From Nematostella vectensis (Eukaryota; Cnidaria; Anthozoa; Actiniaria; Edwardsiidae): 64,000 nt of DNA. Below are positions 6,828 to 20,487 of the stretch, piece after piece. Position numbers and translations under genes: made by a program. The number at the start of each line of letters is the position of its first letter. Position 1 is the stretch's first letter. The notes under the pieces are model-generated. The model was not told the DNA's origin. It did not search any database and saw nothing but the letters and a program-made list of their open reading frames with translations. Where the stretch lies: positions 11,353,665-11,417,664 of the forward strand of contig NC_064048.1 in assembly GCF_932526225.1 (NCBI RefSeq). The letters run 5' to 3'.

Positions 6828-8533
6828 TGTGTTATTATCTTGGTGCAAAGGAATCTACAGTAGTTTTGTAATCAAATAATTGTTTTACTATTAACACGCT
6901 TGTTCTTTCAACCAGTTTGTTGGTCTCACAAATAGACTTTTAATAAACTTGTATCCCTCCCCTCTCCACTCATTAAAGGGGCAGCGTCATGGCACTGCGC
7001 ATGTCTGGAGTCAGTGTTTCTTGTAGGCTTTCAATTGTCTACACACAGTTGAACTTTAATAGTTGTCAATGCTTTGTTAAAATAATATTCGATATTTTAC
7101 TGAATGTTTATTGACAGTTTGTGGGCATTTCCTTTGAATTTAAGTCTTCCACATGGACCAAAGGCTCTTAGGTCAACATTAGAATTTGACTGAAATTCAT
7201 TGTGTCCTGGCCGGAGAGCTATTGCAAAGCTCTTCATCACACTGCACTTTTAAGCATATTCTATGTATGCTTCTTTGTACAAAATGTACCCCTCCTAATA
7301 AAAAATTAAAGATCACATAACTTGTTTACTTCCTCGACTCTTTGCTTTTTATTTTTGTTCTCTTACTAGGAAAATATCGAATACAAATAATCAGTAAAGC
7401 TAGCAAGCTCATTTTGCTAGCTGTATATAATGCATATCAAGCCTGTATCTTTAGTATCCTGGATCAGGTAGACGAACCTATGTCACACCACTTTTTTGAT
7501 GAGTATTATAAAAAAATACTAAAAAACGTTATCTTGAACTGTGTAAAAAAAAAAAAAAAAAAAAAAAAACCATAGAGAAAAAAAAAGGCCATTGGCCTGG
7601 GATCGAACCCGGCCTAAAGAACAAAACGGAAACCATACATACGGATTACCCAATCGGTATGGCAGCACAAGGCTTTTACGGAAGGCTGTAAAGAACCCGA
7701 AGGCCCCAAGCACCGATATTTCCGGCGAATATGCTGTACAACACTCTTGCAAGGTATTCCAACCCGCGCATTAATGGGGAGGACAATAACCAGGATCCCA
7801 GGCCTGTAATACGGTTACGCCACGCACAGCTCGCTGAGATATAGGATGAAAAAAAATACAGGTCTATGTGGGCGTTTTGGGTCCCTTGGGGGCTCGCTAT
7901 GTCGGCGTGGCATCGTAACGCACGCGGGCGCATTGTCTTTTATTGTGTACAGAATGTCTCTGTCGTTTTTTGCTTTACTTTTAGTTTTGCTTTATTTTTA
8001 TTATTATTTTTTTTTTAGTCTTTTTATTTGCAGTTCTATGTACAGTATTTGACCATAGCTATGATAACAATTTTTCAAAATTATTGTAACCAACTATTGT
8101 AACCAATTATCGCAAACCAACTTGACTGCAAAACACTATTAGACATTTCTTTCATGTGACTGCGAAGTTGACATGTCAACATCTAGAGGGGCTTCACCCA
8201 ACAAGGAATCATGGGGGACCATGAAAGCACGGTGTCGCGGAAAATTTTCCTGCCCCATTTATCAGGAACATCTGTGCAGCCGATGCCCTTAGTTGGATGG
8301 GGTGCACAGGTGCTTTGGGTATGGCCCTGTAGATGGCACAGTGACCACAAGATGTATCTGAATGAAACTGTATACTTATTTAAAATTTTAAAAACATGTG
8401 AGTGTTACTTACTTAGTTACAGTAGTTCTTTTGAATATTATTATTTACGTGTATAATTTAGATGAGTAATAAATACTTCTCATTTGTCTCGTAGAGCTCG
8501 TATCGTTCCTCCTAAATAACAAACAAAATAATG
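6828..8533 (+). repeat. Repeat copy 5 (1706 bp)
   Basis: A tract of 25 followed by CCATAG. It shares AATAAAAAATT near 7299 with copies 4, 17 and 21. The T run near 8007 is one base longer than usual, as in copy 6. Confidence 0.95.
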
Positions 8534-9245
8534 TGTGTTATTATCTTGGTGCAAAGGAATCTACAGTAGTTTTGTAATCAAATAATTGTTTTACTATTAA
8601 CACGCTTGTTCTTTCAACCAGTTTGTTGGTCTCACAAATAGACTTTTAATAAACTTGTATCCCTCCCCTCTCCACTCATTAAAGGGGCAGCGTCATGGCA
8701 CTGCGCATGTCTGGAGTCAGTGTTTCTTGTAGGCTTTCAATTGTCTACACACAGTTGAACTTTAATAGTTGTCAATGCTTTGTTAAAATAATATTCGATA
8801 TTTTACTGAATGTTTATTGACAGTTTGTGGGCATTTTCTTTGAATTAAAGTCTTCCACATGGACCAAAGGCTCTTAGGTCAACATTAGAATTTGACTGAA
8901 ATTCATTGTGTCCTGGCCGGAGAGCTATTGCAAAGCTCTTCATCACACTGCACTTTTAAGCATATTCTATGTATGCTTCTTTGTACAAAATGTACCCCTC
9001 CTAATAAAACATTAAAGATCACATAACTTGTTTACTTCCTCGACTCTTTGCTTTTTATTTTTGTTCTCTTACTAGGAAAATATCGAATACAAATAATCAG
9101 TAAAGCTAGCAAGCTCATTTTGCTAGCTGTATATAATGCATATCAAGCCTGTATCTTTAGTATCCTGGATCAGGTAGACGAACCTATGTCACACCACTTT
9201 TTTGATGAGTATTATAAAAAAATACTAAAAAACGTTATCTTGAAC

Positions 9246-9281
<36 letters not shown>

Positions 9282-10243
9282 ATAGAGAAAAAAAAAGGCC
9301 ATTGGCCTGGGATCGAACCCGGCCTAAAGAACAAAACGGAAACCATACATACGGATTACCCAATCGGTATGGCAGCACAAGGCTTTTACGGAAGGCTGTA
9401 AAGAACCCGAAGGCCCCAAGCACCGATATTTCCGGCGAATATGCTGTACAACACTCTTGCAAGGTATTCCAACCCGCGCATTAATGGGGAGGACAATAAC
9501 CAGGATCCCAGGCCTGTAATACGGTTACGCCACGCACAGCTCGCTGAGATATAGGATGAAAAAAAATACAGGTCTATGTGGGCGTTTTGGGTCCCTTGGG
9601 GGCTCGCTATGTCGGCGTGGCATCGTAACGCACGCGGGCGCATTGTCTTTTATTGTGTACAGAATGTCTCTGTCGTTTTTTGCTTTACTTTTAGTTTTGC
9701 TTTATTTTTATTATTATTTTTTTTTTAGTCTTTTTATTTGCAGTTCTATGTACAGTATTTGACCATAGCTATGATAACAATTTTTCAAAATTATTGTAAC
9801 CAACTATTGTAACCAATTATCGCAAACCAACTTGACTGCAAAACACTATTAGACATTTCTTTCATGTGACTGCGAAGTTGACATGTCAACATCTAGAGGG
9901 GCTTCACCCAACAAGGAATCATGGGGGACCATGAAAGCACGGTGTCGCGGAAAATTTTCCTGCCCCATTTATCAGGAACATCTGTGCAGCCGATGCCCTT
10001 AGTTGGATGGGGTGCACAGGTGCTTTGGGTATGGCCCTGTAGATGGCACAGTGACCACAAGATGTATCTGAATGAAACTGTATACTTATTTAAAATTTTA
10101 AAAACATGTGAGTGTTACTTACTTAGTTACAGTAGTTCTTTTGAATATTATTATTTACGTGTATAATTTAGATGAGTAATAAATACTTCTCATTTGTCTC
10201 GTAGAGCTCGTATCGTTCCTCCTAAATAACAAACAAAATAATG
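8534..10243 (+). repeat. Repeat copy 6 (1710 bp)
   Basis: A tract of 29 followed by CCATAG. Private GCATTTTCTTTGAATTAAAG near 8831 is otherwise GCATTTCCTTTGAATTTAAG. It has the same lengthened T run as copy 5 (near 9717). Confidence 0.95.
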
Positions 10244-10954
10244 TGTGTTATTATCTTGGTGCAAAGGAATCTACAGTAGTTTTGTAATCAAATAATTGTT
10301 TTACTATTAACACGCTTGTTCTTTCAACCAGTTTGTTGGTCTCACAAATAGACTTTTAATAAACTTGTATCCCTCCCCTCTCCACTCATTAAAGGGGCAG
10401 CGTCATGGCACTGCGCATGTCTGGAGTCAGTGTTTCTTGTAGGCTTTCAATTGTCTACACACAGTTGAACTTTAATAGTTGTCAATGCTTTGTTAAAATA
10501 ATATTCGATATTTTACTGAATGTTTATTGACAGTTTGTGGGCATTTCCTTTGAATTTAAGTCTTCCACATGGACCAAAGGCTCTTAGGTCAACATTAGAA
10601 TTTGACTGAAATTCATTGTGTCCTGGCCGGAGAGCTATTGCAAAGCTCTTCATCACACTGCACTTTTAAGCATATTCTATGTATGCTTCTTTGTACAAAA
10701 TGTACCCCTCCTAATAAAACATTAAAGATCACATAACTTGTTTACTTCCTCGACTCTTTGCTTTTTATTTTTGTTCTCTTACTAGGAAAATATCGAATAC
10801 AAATAATCAGTAAAGCTAGCAAGCTCATTTTGCTAGCTGTATATAATGCATATCAAGCCTGTATCTTTAGTATCCTGGATCAGGTAGACGAACCTATGTC
10901 ACACCACTTTTTTGATGAGTATTATAAAAAAATACTAAAAACGTTATCTTGAAC

Positions 10955-10990
<36 letters not shown>

Positions 10991-11951
10991 ATAGAGAAAA
11001 AAAAAGGCCATTGGCCTGGGATCGAACCCGGCCTAAAGAACAAAACGGAAACCATACATACGGATTACCCAATCGGTATGGCAGCACAAGGCTTTTACGG
11101 AAGGCTGTAAAGAACCCGAAGGCCCCAAGCACCGATATTTCCGGCGAATATGCTGTACAACACTCTTGCAAGGTATTCCAACCCGCGCATTAATGGGGAG
11201 GACAATAACCAGGATCCCAGGCCTGTAATACGGTTACGCCACGCACAGCTCGCTGAGATATAGGATGAAAAAAAATACGGGTCTATGTGGGCGTTTTGGG
11301 TCCCTTGGGGGCTCGCTATGTCGGCGTGGCATCGTAACGCACGCGGGCGCATTGTCTTTTATTGTGTACAGAATGTCTCTGTCGTTTTTTGCTTTACTTT
11401 TAGTTTTGCTTTATTTTTATTATTATTTTTTTTTAGTCTTTTTATTTGCAGTTCTATGTACAGTATTTGACCATAGCTATGATAACAATTTTTCAAAATT
11501 ATTGTAACCAACTATTGTAACCAATTATCGCAAACCAACTTGACTGCAAAACACTATTAGACATTTCTTTCATGTGACTGCGAAGTTGACATGTCAACAT
11601 CTAGAGGGGCTTCACCCAACAAGGAATCATGGGGGACCATGAAAGCACGGTGTCGCGGAAAATTTTCCTGCCCCATTTATCAGGAACATCTGTGCAGCCG
11701 ATGCCCTTAGTTGGATGGGGTGCACAGGTGCTTTGGGTATGGCCCTGTAGATGGCACAGTGACCACAAGATGTATCTGAATGAAACTGTATACTTATTTA
11801 AAATTTTAAAAACATGTGAGTGTTACTTACTTAGTTACAGTAGTTCTTTTGAATATTATTATTTACGTGTATAATTTAGATGAGTAATAAATACTTCTCA
11901 TTTGTCTCGTAGAGCTCGTATCGTTCCTCCTAAATAACAAACAAAATAATG
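10244..11951 (+). repeat. Repeat copy 7 (1708 bp)
   Basis: A tract of 30 followed by CATAG. One A is lost in CTAAAAACG (near 10936), shared only with copy 8. AATACGGGTC near 11275 is private. Confidence 0.95.
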
Positions 11952-12662
11952 TGTGTTATTATCTTGGTGCAAAGGAATCTACAGTAGTTTTGTAATCAAA
12001 TAATTGTTTTACTATTAACACGCTTGTTCTTTCAACCAGTTTGTTGGTCTCACAAATAGACTTTTAATAAACTTGTATCCCTCCCCTCTCCACTCATTAA
12101 AGGGGCAGCGTCATGGCACTGCGCATGTCTGGAGTCAGTGTTTCTTGTAGGCTTTCAATTGTCTACACACAGTTGAACTTTAATAGTTGTCAATGCTTTG
12201 TTAAAATAATATTCGATATTTTACTGAATGTTTATTGACAGTTTGTGGGCATTTCCTTTGAATTTAAGTCTTCCACATGGACCAAAGGCTCTTAGGTCAA
12301 CATTAGAATTTGACTGAAATTCATTGTGTCCTGGCCGGAGAGCTATTGCAAAGCTCTTCATCACACTGCACTTTTAAGCATATTCTATGTATGCTTCTTT
12401 GTACAAAATGTACCCCTCCTAATAAAACATTAAAGATCACATAACTTGTTTACTTCCTCGACTCTTTGCTTTTTATTTTTGTTCTCTTACTAGGAAAATA
12501 TCGAATACAAATAATCAGTAAAGCTAGCAAGCTCATTTTGCTAGCTGTATATAATGCATATCAAGCCTGTATCTTTAGTATCCTGGATCAGGTAGACGAA
12601 CCTATGTCACACCACTTTTTTGATGAGTATTATAAAAAAATACTAAAAACGTTATCTTGAAC

Positions 12663-12697
<35 letters not shown>

Positions 12698-13658
12698 ATA
12701 GAGAAAAAAAAAGGCCATTGGCCTGGGATCGAACCCGGCCTAAAGAACAAAACGGAAACCATACATACGGATTACCCAATCGGTATGGCAGCACAAGGCT
12801 TTTACGGAAGGCTGTAAAGAACCCGAAGGCCCCAAGCACCGATATTTCCGGCGAATATGCTGTACAACACTCTTGCAAGGTATTCCAACCCGCGCATTAA
12901 TGGGGAGGACAATAACCAGGATCCCAGGCCTGTAATACGGTTACGGCACGCACAGCTCGCTGAGATATAGGATGAAAAAAAATACAGGTCTATGTGGGCG
13001 TTTTGGGTCCCTTGGGGGCTCGCTATGTCGGCGTGGCATCGTAACGCACGCGGGCGCATTGTCTTTTATTGTGTACAGAATGTCTCTGTCGTTTTTTGCT
13101 TTACTTTTAGTTTTGCTTTATTTTTATTATTATTTTTTTTTAGTCTTTTTATTTGCAGTTCTATGTACAGTATTTGACCATAGCTATGATAACAATTTTT
13201 CAAAATTATTGTAACCAACTATTGTAACCAATTATCGCAAACCAACTTGACTGCAAAACACTATTAGACATTTCTTTCATGTGACTGCGAAGTTGACATG
13301 TCAACATCTAGAGGTGCTTCACCCAACAAGCAATCATGGGGGACCATGAAAGCACGGTGTCGCGGAAAATTTTCCTGCCCCATTTATCAGGAACATCTGT
13401 GCAGCCGATGCCCTTAGTTGGATGGGGTGCACAGGTGCTTTGGGTATGGCCCTGTAGATGGCACAGTGACCACAAGATGTATCTGAATGAAACTGTATAC
13501 TTATTTAAAATTTTAAAAACATGTGAGTGTTACTTACTCAGTTACAGTAGTTCTTTTGAATATTATTATTTACGTGTATAATTTAGATGAGTAATAAATA
13601 CTTCTCATTTGTCTCGTAGAGCTCGTATCGTTCCTCCTAAATAACAAACAAAATAATG
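11952..13658 (+). repeat. Repeat copy 8 (1707 bp)
   Basis: A tract of 28 followed by CCATAG. It shares the CTAAAAACG deletion with copy 7 and ACTCAGTT (near 13537) with copies 10 and 11. Private changes are TTACGGCACG near 12942, inside the A-box-like site, and GAGGTGCTTC / AAGCAATCATG near 13311-13334. Confidence 0.95.
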
Positions 13659-14370
13659 TGTGTTATTATCTTGGTGCAAAGGAATCTACAGTAGTTTTGT
13701 AATCAAATAATTGTTTTACTATTAACACGCTTGTTCTTTCAACCAGTTTGTTGGTCTCACAAATAGACTTTTAATAAACTTGTATCCCTCCCCTCTCCAC
13801 TCATTAAAGGGGCAGCGTCATGGCACTGCTCATGTCTGGAGTCAGTGTTTCTTGTAGGCTTTCAATTGTCTACACACAGTTGAACTTTAATAGTTGTCAA
13901 TGCTTTGTTAAAATAATATTCGATATTTTACTGAATGTTTATTGACAGTTTGTGGGCATTTCCTTTGAATTTAAGTCTTCCACATGGACCAAAGGCTCTT
14001 AGGTCAACATTAGAATTTGACTGAAATTCATTGTGTCCTGGCCGGAGAGCTATTGCAAAGCTCTTCATCACACTGCACTTTTAAGCATATTCTATGTATG
14101 CTTCTTTGTACAAAATGTACCCCTCCTAATAAAACATTAAAGATCACATAACTTGTTTACTTCCTCGACTCTTTGCTTTTTATTTTTGTTCTCTTACTAG
14201 GAAAATATCGAATACAAATAATCAGTAAAGCTAGCAAGCTCATTTTGCTAGCTGTATATAATGCATATCAAGCCTGTATCTTTAGTATCCTGGATCAGGT
14301 AGACGAACCTATGTCACACCACTTTTTTGATGAGTATTATAAAAAAATACTAAAAAACGTTATCTTGAAC

Positions 14371-14408
<38 letters not shown>

Positions 14409-15368
14409 ATAGAGAAAAAAAAAGGCCATTGGCCTGGGATCGAACCCGGCCTAAAGAACAAAACGGAAACCATACATACGGATTACCCAATCGGTATGGC
14501 AGCACAAGGCTTTTACGGAAGGCTGTAAAGAACCCGAAGGCCCCAAGCACCGATATTTCCGGCGAATATGCTGTACAACACTCTTGCAAGGTATTCCAAC
14601 CCGCGCATTAATGGGGAGGACAATAACCAGGATCCCAGGCCTGTAATACGGTTACGCCACGCACAGCTCGCTGAGATATAGGATGAAAAAAAATACAGGT
14701 CTATGTGGGCGTTTTGGGTCCCTTGGGGGCTCGCTATGTCGGCGTGGCATCGTAACGCACGCGGGCGCATTGTCTTTTATTGTGTACAGAATGTCTCTGT
14801 CGTTTTTTGCTTTACTTTTAGTTTTGCTTTATTTTTATTATTATTTTTTTTAGTCTTTTTATTTGCAGTTCTATGTACAGTATTTGACCATAGCTATGAT
14901 AACAATTTTTCAAAATTATTGTAACCAACTATTGTAACCAATTATCGCAAACCAACTTGACTGCAAAACACTATTAGACATTTCTTTCATGTGACTGCGA
15001 AGTTGACATGTCAACATCTAGAGGGGCTTCACCCAACAAGGAATCATGGGGGACCATGAAAGCACGGTGTCGCGGAAAATTTTCCTGCCCCATTTATCAG
15101 GAACATCTGTGCAGCCGATGCCCTTAGTTGGATGGGGTGCACAGGTGCTTTGGGTATGGCCCTGTAGATGGCACAGTGACCACAAGATGTATCTGAATGA
15201 AACTGTATACTTATTTAAAATTTTAAAAACATGTGAGTGTTACTTACTTAGTTACAGTAGTTCTTTTGAATATTATTATTTACGTGTATAATTTAGATGA
15301 GTAATAAATACTTCTCATTTGTCTCGTAGAGCTCGTATCGTTCCTCCTAAATAACAAACAAAATAATG
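13659..15368 (+). repeat. Repeat copy 9 (1710 bp)
   Basis: A tract of 32 followed by CATAG. The T run near 14845 is one base shorter, a state shared with copies 10, 11, 27, 28, 30, 34 and 35. CACTGCTCATG near 13825 is private. Confidence 0.95.
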
Positions 15369-16080
15369 TGTGTTATTATCTTGGTGCAAAGGAATCTACA
15401 GTAGTTTTGTAATCAAATAATTGTTTTACTATTAACACGCTTGTTCTTTCAACCAGTTTGTTGGTCTCACAAATAGACTTTTAATAAACTTGTATCCCTC
15501 CCCTCTCCACTCATTAAAGGGGCAGGGTCATGGCACTGCGCATGTCTGGAGTCAGTGTTTCTTGTAGGCTTTCAATTGTCTACACACAGTTGAACTTTAA
15601 TAGTTGTCAATGCTTTGTTAAAATAATATTCGATATTTTACTGAATGTTTATTGACAGTTTGTGGGCATTTCCTTTGAATTTAAGTCTTCCACATGGACC
15701 AAAGGCTCTTAGGTCAACATTAGAATTTGACTGAAATTCATTGTGTCCTGGCCGGAGAGCTATTGCAAAGCTCTTCATCACACTGCACTTTTAAGCATAT
15801 TCTATGTATGCTTCTTTGTACAAAATGTACCCCTCCTAATAAAACATTAAAGATCACATAACTTGTTTACTTCCTCGACTCTTTGCTTTTTATTTTTGTT
15901 CTCTTACTAGGAAAATATCGAATACAAATAATCAGTAAAGCTAGCAAGCTCATTTTGCTAGCTGTATATAATGCATATCAAGCCTGTATCTTTAGTATCC
16001 TGGATCAGGTAGACGAACCTATGTCACACCACTTTTTTGATGAGTATTATAAAAAAATACTAAAAAACGTTATCTTGAAC

Positions 16081-16111
<31 letters not shown>

Positions 16112-17073
16112 CATAGAGAAAAAAAAAAGGCCATTGGCCTGGGATCGAACCCGGCCTAAAGAACAAAACGGAAACCATACATACGGATTACCCAATCGGT
16201 ATGGCAGCACAAGGCTTTTACGGAAGGCTGTAAAGAACCCGAAGGCCCCAAGCACCGATATTTCCGGCGAATATGCTGTACAACACTCTTGCAAGGTATT
16301 CCAACCCGCGCATTAATGGGGAGGACAATAACCAGGATCCCAGGCCTGTAATACGGTTACGCCACGCACAGCTCGCTGAGATATAGGATGAAAAAAAATA
16401 CAGGTCTATGTGGGCGTTTTGGGTCCCTTGGGGGCTCGCTATGTCGGCGTGGCATCGTAACGCACGCGGGCGCATTGTCTTTTATTGTGTACAGAATGTC
16501 TCTGTCGTTTTTTGCTTTACTTTTAGTTTTGCTTTATTTTTATTATTATTTTTTTTAGTCTTTTTATTTGCAGTTCTATGTACAGTATTTGACCATAGCT
16601 ATGATAACAATTTTTCAAAATTATTGTAACCAACTATTGTAACCAATTATCGCAAACCAACTTGACTGCAAAACACTATTAGACATTTCTTTCATGTGAC
16701 TGCGAAGTTGACATGCCAACATCTAGAGGGGCTTCACCCAACAAGGAATCATGGGGGACCATGAAAGCACGGTGTCGCGGAAAATTTTCCTGCCCCATTT
16801 ATCAGGAACATCTGTGCAGCCGATGCCCTTAGTTGGATGGGGTGCACAGGTGCTTTGGGTATGGCCCTGTAGATGGCACAGTGACCACAAGATGTATCTG
16901 AATGAAACTGTATACTTATTTAAAATTTTAAAAACATGTAAGTGTTACTTACTCAGTTACAGTAGTTCTTTTGAATATTATTATTTACGTGTATAATTTA
17001 GATGAGTAATAAATACTTCTCATTTGTCTCGTAGAGCTCGTATCGTTCCTCCTAAATAACAAACAAAATAATG
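15369..17073 (+). repeat. Repeat copy 10 (1705 bp)
   Basis: A tract of 26 followed by CATAG. It shares GGCAGGGTCATGG near 15521 and the A-tract length with copy 14. It shares ACATGCCAAC, which breaks the 14-bp palindrome, with copy 11. ACATGTAAGTG near 16935 is private: it improves the donor-like motif and changes Glu to Lys in the ORF. Confidence 0.95.
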
Positions 17074-17785
17074 TGTGTTATTATCTTGGTGCAAAGGAAT
17101 CTACAGTAGTTTTGTAATCAAATAATTGTTTTACTATTAACACGCTTGTTCTTTCAACCAGTTTGTTGGTCTCACAAATAGACTTTTAATAAACTTGTAT
17201 CCCTCCCCTCTCCACTCATTAAAGGGGCAGCGTCATGGCACTGCGCATGTCTGGAGTCAGTGTTTCTTGTAGGCTTTCAATTGTCTACACACAGTTGAAC
17301 TTTAATAGTTGTCAATGCTTTGTTAAAATAATATTCGATATTTTACTGAATGTTTATTGACAGTTTGTGGGCATTTCCTTTGAATTTAAGTCTTCCACAT
17401 GGACCAAAGGCTCTTAGGTCAACATTAGAATTTGACTGAAATTCATTGTGTCCTGGCCGGAGAGCTATTGCAAAGCTCTTCATCACACTGCACTTTTAAG
17501 CATATTCTATGTATGCTTCTTTGTACAAAATGTACCCCTCCTAATAAAACATTAAAGATCACATAACTTGTTTACTTCCTCGACTCTTTGCTTTTTATTT
17601 TTGTTCTCTTACTAGGAAAATATCGAATACAAATAATCAGTAAAGCTAGCAAGCTCATTTTGCTAGCTGTATATAATGCATATCAAGCCTGTATCTTTAG
17701 TATCCTGGATCAGGTAGACGAACCTATGTCACACCACTTTTTTGATGAGTATTATAAAAAAATACTAAAAAACGTTATCTTGAAC

Positions 17786-17818
<33 letters not shown>

Positions 17819-18780
17819 CATAAAGAAAAAAAAAGACCATTGGCCTGGGATCGAACCCGGCCTAAAGAACAAAACGGAAACCATACATACGGATTACCCA
17901 ATCGGTATGGCAGCACAAGGCTTTTACGGAAGGCTGTAAAGAACCCGAAGGCCCCAAGCACCGATATTTCCGGCGAATATGCTGTACAACACTCTTGCAA
18001 GGTATTCCAACCCGCGCATTAATGGGGAGGACAATAACCAGGATCCCAGGCCTGTAATACGGTTACGCCACGCACAGCTCGCTGAGATATAGGATGAAAA
18101 AAAAAAACAGGTCTATGTGGGCGTTTTGGGTCCCTTGGGGGCTCGCTATGTCGGCGTGGCATCGTAACGCACGCGGGCGCATTGTCTTTTATTGTGTACA
18201 GAATGTCTCTGTCGTTTTTTGCTTTACTTTTAGTTTTGCTTTATTTTTATTATTATTTTTTTTAGTCTTTTTATTTGCAGTTCTATGTACAGTATTTGAC
18301 CATAGCTATGATAACAATTTTTCAAAATTATTGTAACCAACTATTGTAACCAATTATCGCAAACCAACTTGACTGCAAAACACTATTAGACATTTCTTTC
18401 ATGTGACTGCGAAGTTGACATGCCAACATCTAGAGGGGCTTCACCCAACAAGGAATCATGGGGGACCATGAAAGCACGGTGTCGCGGAAAATTTTCCTGC
18501 CCCATTTATCAGGAACATCTGTGCAGCCGATGCCCTTAGTTGGATGGGGTGCACAGGTGCTTTGGGTATGGCCCTGTAGATGGCACAGTGACCACAAGAT
18601 GTATCTGAATGAAACTGTATACTTATTTAAAATTTTAAAAACATGTGAGTGTTACTTACTCAGTTACAGTAGTTCTTTTGAATATTATTATTTACGTGTA
18701 TAATTTAGATGAGTAATAAATACTTCTCATTTGTCTCGTAGAGCTCGTATCGTTCCTCCTAAATAACAAACAAAATAATG
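17074..18780 (+). repeat. Repeat copy 11 (1707 bp)
   Basis: A tract of 28 followed by CATAAAG, and GACCATTGG instead of GGCCATTGG, as in copies 12, 13 and 15. The A run near 18096 reads 11 A then CAGG, a state close to that of copies 28 and 30. The palindrome is broken by ACATGCCAAC near 18419. Confidence 0.95.
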
Positions 18781-19492
18781 TGTGTTATTATCTTGGTGCA
18801 AAGGAATCTACAGTAGTTTTGTAATCAAATAATTGTTTTACTATTAACACGCTTGTTCTTTCAACCAGTTTGTTGGTCTCACAAATAGACTTTTAATAAA
18901 CTTGTATCCCTCCCCTCTCCACTCATTAAAGGGGCAGCGTCATGGCACTGCGCATGTCTGGAGTCAGTGTTTCTTGTAGGCTTTCAATTGTCTACACACA
19001 GTTGAACTTTAATAGTTGTCAATGCTTTGTTAAAATAATATTCGATATTTTACTGAATGTTTATTGACAGTTTGTGGGCATTTCCTTTGAATTTAAGTCT
19101 TCCACATGGACCAAAGGCTCTTAGGTCAACATTAGAATTTGACTGAAATTCATTGTGTCCTGGCCGGAGAGCTATTGCAAAGCTCTTCATCACACTGCAC
19201 TTTTAAGCATATTCTATGTATGCTTCTTTGTACAAAATGTACCCCTCCTAATAAAACATTAAAGATCACATAACTTGTTTACTTCCTCGACTCTTTGCTT
19301 TTTATTTTTGTTCTCTTACTAGGAAAATATCGAATACAAATAATCAGTAAAGCTAGCAAGCTCATTTTGCTAGCTGTATATAATGCATATCAAGCCTGTA
19401 TCTTTAGTATCCTGGATCAGGTAGACGAACCTATGTCACACCACTTTTTTGATGAGTATTATAAAAAAATACTAAAAAACGTTATCTTGAAC

Positions 19493-19525
<33 letters not shown>

Positions 19526-20487
19526 CATAAAGAAAAAAAAAGACCATTGGCCTGGGATCGAACCCGGCCTAAAGAACAAAACGGAAACCATACATACGGA
19601 TTACCCAATCGGTATGGCAGCACAAGGCTTTTACGGAAGGCTGTAAAGAACCCGAAGGCCCCAAGCACCGATATTTCCGGCGAATATGCTGTACAACACT
19701 CTTGCAAGGTATTCCAACCCGCGCATTAATGGGGAGGACAATAACCAGGATCCCAGGCCTGTAATACGGTTACGCCACGCACAGCTCGCTGAGATATAGG
19801 ATGAAAAAAAATACAGGTCTATGTGGGCGTTTTGGGTCCCTTGGGGGCTCGCTATGTCGGCGTGGCATCGTAACGCACGCGGGCGCATTGTCTTTTATTG
19901 TGTACAGAATGTCTCTGTCGTTTTTTGCTTTACTTTTAGTTTTGCTTTATTTTTATTATTATTTTTTTTTAGTCTTTTTATTTGCAGTTCTATGTACAGT
20001 ATTTGACCATAGCTATGATAACAATTTTTCAAAATTATTGTAACCAACTATTGTAACCAATTATCGCAAACCAACTTGACTGCAAAACACTATTAGACAT
20101 TTCTTTCATGTGACTGCGAAGTTGACATGTCAACATCTAGAGGGGCTTCACCCAACAAGGAATCATGGGGGACCATGAAAGCACGGTGTCGCGGAAAATT
20201 TTCCTGCCCCATTTATCAGGAACATCTGTGCAGCCGATGCCCTTAGTTGGATGGGGTGCACAGGTGCTTTGGGTATGGCCCTGTAGATGGCACAGTGACC
20301 ACAAGATGTATCTGAATGAAACTGTATACTTATTTAAAATTTTAAAAACATGTGAGTGTTACTTACTTAGTTACAGTAGTTCTTTTGAATATTATTATTT
20401 ACGTGTATAATTTAGATGAGTAATAAATACTTCTCATTTGTCTCGTAGAGCTCGTATCGTTCCTCCTAAATAACAAACAAAATAATG
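18781..20487 (+). repeat. Repeat copy 12 (1707 bp)
   Basis: A tract of 28 followed by CATAAAG and GACCATTGG, matching copy 11 at this junction. The rest is consensus-like. Confidence 0.95.

Noticed and set aside
17588-18022. A 144-codon plus-strand frame beginning with a hydrophobic stretch and containing poly-lysine
   Set aside because: It starts at TTG, the lysines are the A tract, and its downstream frame changes whenever the tract length changes, giving unrelated ends in other copies. Not a gene.
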